Shown piece after piece: positions 63,160 through 64,000 of a stretch of DNA of 64,000 bases; position 1 is the first letter of the stretch; each line of letters opens with the position of its first letter. The notes beneath the pieces are model-generated. The model made no database searches. It saw only the letters and a list, made by a program, of their open reading frames with translations, and was not told the origin of the DNA. The stretch is from Gymnogyps californianus (lineage: Eukaryota; Chordata; Aves; Accipitriformes; Cathartidae). The translations under genes were made by a program, and so were the position numbers. The DNA lies in assembly GCF_018139145.2 (NCBI RefSeq), contig NC_059473.1, positions 60,866,707-60,930,706 of the forward strand, read 5' to 3'.

Positions 63160-63480
63160 GAGGCAAGAGCTTCCTTCTTTGTTTCGTCCTTCTCCCTTGT
63201 GGACGTGCAGTGCTGACAGAGGGGGAAGCTCTCCTTCCCCGTCTGCCCGTGCCCCTCGCCGAGGCGCAGTGTGGTGTTCGATGGTGGGTGGAAGTCCCAG
63301 CCCAGTCCCAGCCGCCGACTGGAGGCTGGCGTCGCAGGTGTGGCCAGGCTGCAGACCTGCTGGGGACTGATCTGTTGGTACCGAGGTCCTTGCTGCTCGC
63401 CCAAGGCACGGGCAGATGGTGTGTCCCCTCTTCCTCTCCTCCTTGGGGTCAGCGTAGGCACCGTGGTGAGCTGGGCTCTC
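63160..63480. other. GC-rich patch with an unrecognised 165-codon frame
   Basis: About 300 bp of GC-rich sequence with several CpGs. A plus-strand frame (63156-63653) begins MRGKSFLLCFVLLPCG, which looks like a signal peptide, but frames on both strands and in other phases are also open. The product resembles no known family, and its 3' half runs into AT-rich sequence with no conserved features. Most likely fortuitous. Confidence 0.2.
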
Positions 63481-63973
63481 TCCTGGCCAGGTGCTTCATG
63501 GCAAAACATAGGTTTTCTTTCAAAGGGGACAGTAATAACTTGCAACATTTTAATGATTTTTTCTATAGGACCTGGTTACCTGCAATGGGAAAGAATAAGC
63601 AGGACTCTGGCAGATTTAACTTTATTAACCATCATAAATCCTTTCCCTTTTGACTCTAATCAGTCCCTGGAGTCCTTTTAATGCTCTTGACATTGCACTG
63701 GCCTTTCATCACAGCACAATATACATTTTCCTGTAACTAGAAAACTGATGGTGAGAGCCTTACGTAAACCCGAGGTAATGGACGCAGCGATGGGGATGTG
63801 TGACTGTCAGACACTTACTGCTGGTGAAAGGAGGAGAAGGAGCTTATTCTGCCAGCACGGCTCTTCCCTTGGCAGAGGGAAGGAGAGGAGACCTGAAGGC
63901 GCAGGTGCTCTCAGGGTCTAGCGTGCACTTGCTAGCACCCGGGCACAGGGTACCAGCCGCTTCACTCTGGCCC

Positions 63974-64000
63974 AGACAGACAGACAGGCAGAGAGACAGC
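63974..64000. repeat. (CAGA)n simple repeat at window edge
   Basis: CAGACAGACAGACAGGCAGA runs off the window end, so its full length is unknown. Confidence 0.8.

Larger units (their letters stand above)
60379..64000. other. Non-coding sequence to window end
   Basis: Mostly AT-rich single-copy-looking DNA with a GC-rich patch near 63160-63480 and a CAGA simple repeat at the very end. Remnants near 60830-60900 and 61271-61340 resemble old sauropsid repeats. No gene was recognised. Confidence 0.5.

Noticed and set aside
63156..63653. 165-codon frame with a signal-peptide-like start
   Set aside because: A GC-rich patch with other overlapping frames open; no conserved cysteine pattern or domain, and the C-terminal part is encoded by ordinary AT-rich sequence.

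Overview
The window reads as vertebrate nuclear DNA, almost certainly from a bird and probably a neoavian rather than a galliform. Two things show this directly. One is a 5'-truncated CR1 LINE at 49111-50064 that ends in the avian-type tail of ATTCTATG-like octamers. The other is a solo LTR at 38779-39388, which resembles a family I know from neoavian genomes and is flanked by perfect 5-bp target duplications. Most of the window is AT-rich, repeat-poor, single-copy-looking sequence, as expected for compact bird introns and intergenic DNA. There is no bacterial or viral gene organisation, and no long open reading frame belongs to a protein family I recognise.

Layout. From 1 to 20.2 kb there is non-coding sequence holding an old, multiply disabled CR1/L3-type LINE (2125-3523), an imperfect hairpin (3871-3959), tRNA-derived SINE debris (4785-4866) and a few GC-rich patches. 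From about 20.2 to 23.9 kb lies a large CpG island, the one clear gene landmark. It contains GC boxes with an inverted CCAAT box (20772-20812), a palindromic CRE (21763-21770), a TATA box (22071-22078) exactly 28 bp before a perfect Initiator (A at 22099), a non-coding first exon of about 122 nt (22099-22220) ending in CAG|GTGAGC, a second strong donor (22566), and a pair of identical D-box/PAR-bZIP octamers (23332 and 23368). I infer a rightward-transcribed gene with an untranslated leader exon and a very long first intron.

From 23.9 to 64 kb there is AT-rich, T-rich sequence consistent with that intron. It contains simple repeats, a miRNA-like hairpin (37814-37900), the solo LTR, several very old amniote repeats, an 18-bp perfect palindrome with nuclear-receptor half-sites (42192-42209), the CR1, and one weak candidate internal exon (60273-60378). 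I could not name the gene. Its coding exons are probably to the right of the window, or are too short to recognise by eye.

Nothing here amounts to a new multi-gene system. The best leads are the clustered bZIP-type sites in the CpG island, the 37.8-kb hairpin and the candidate exon at 60.3 kb. All calls are by eye, without alignment.
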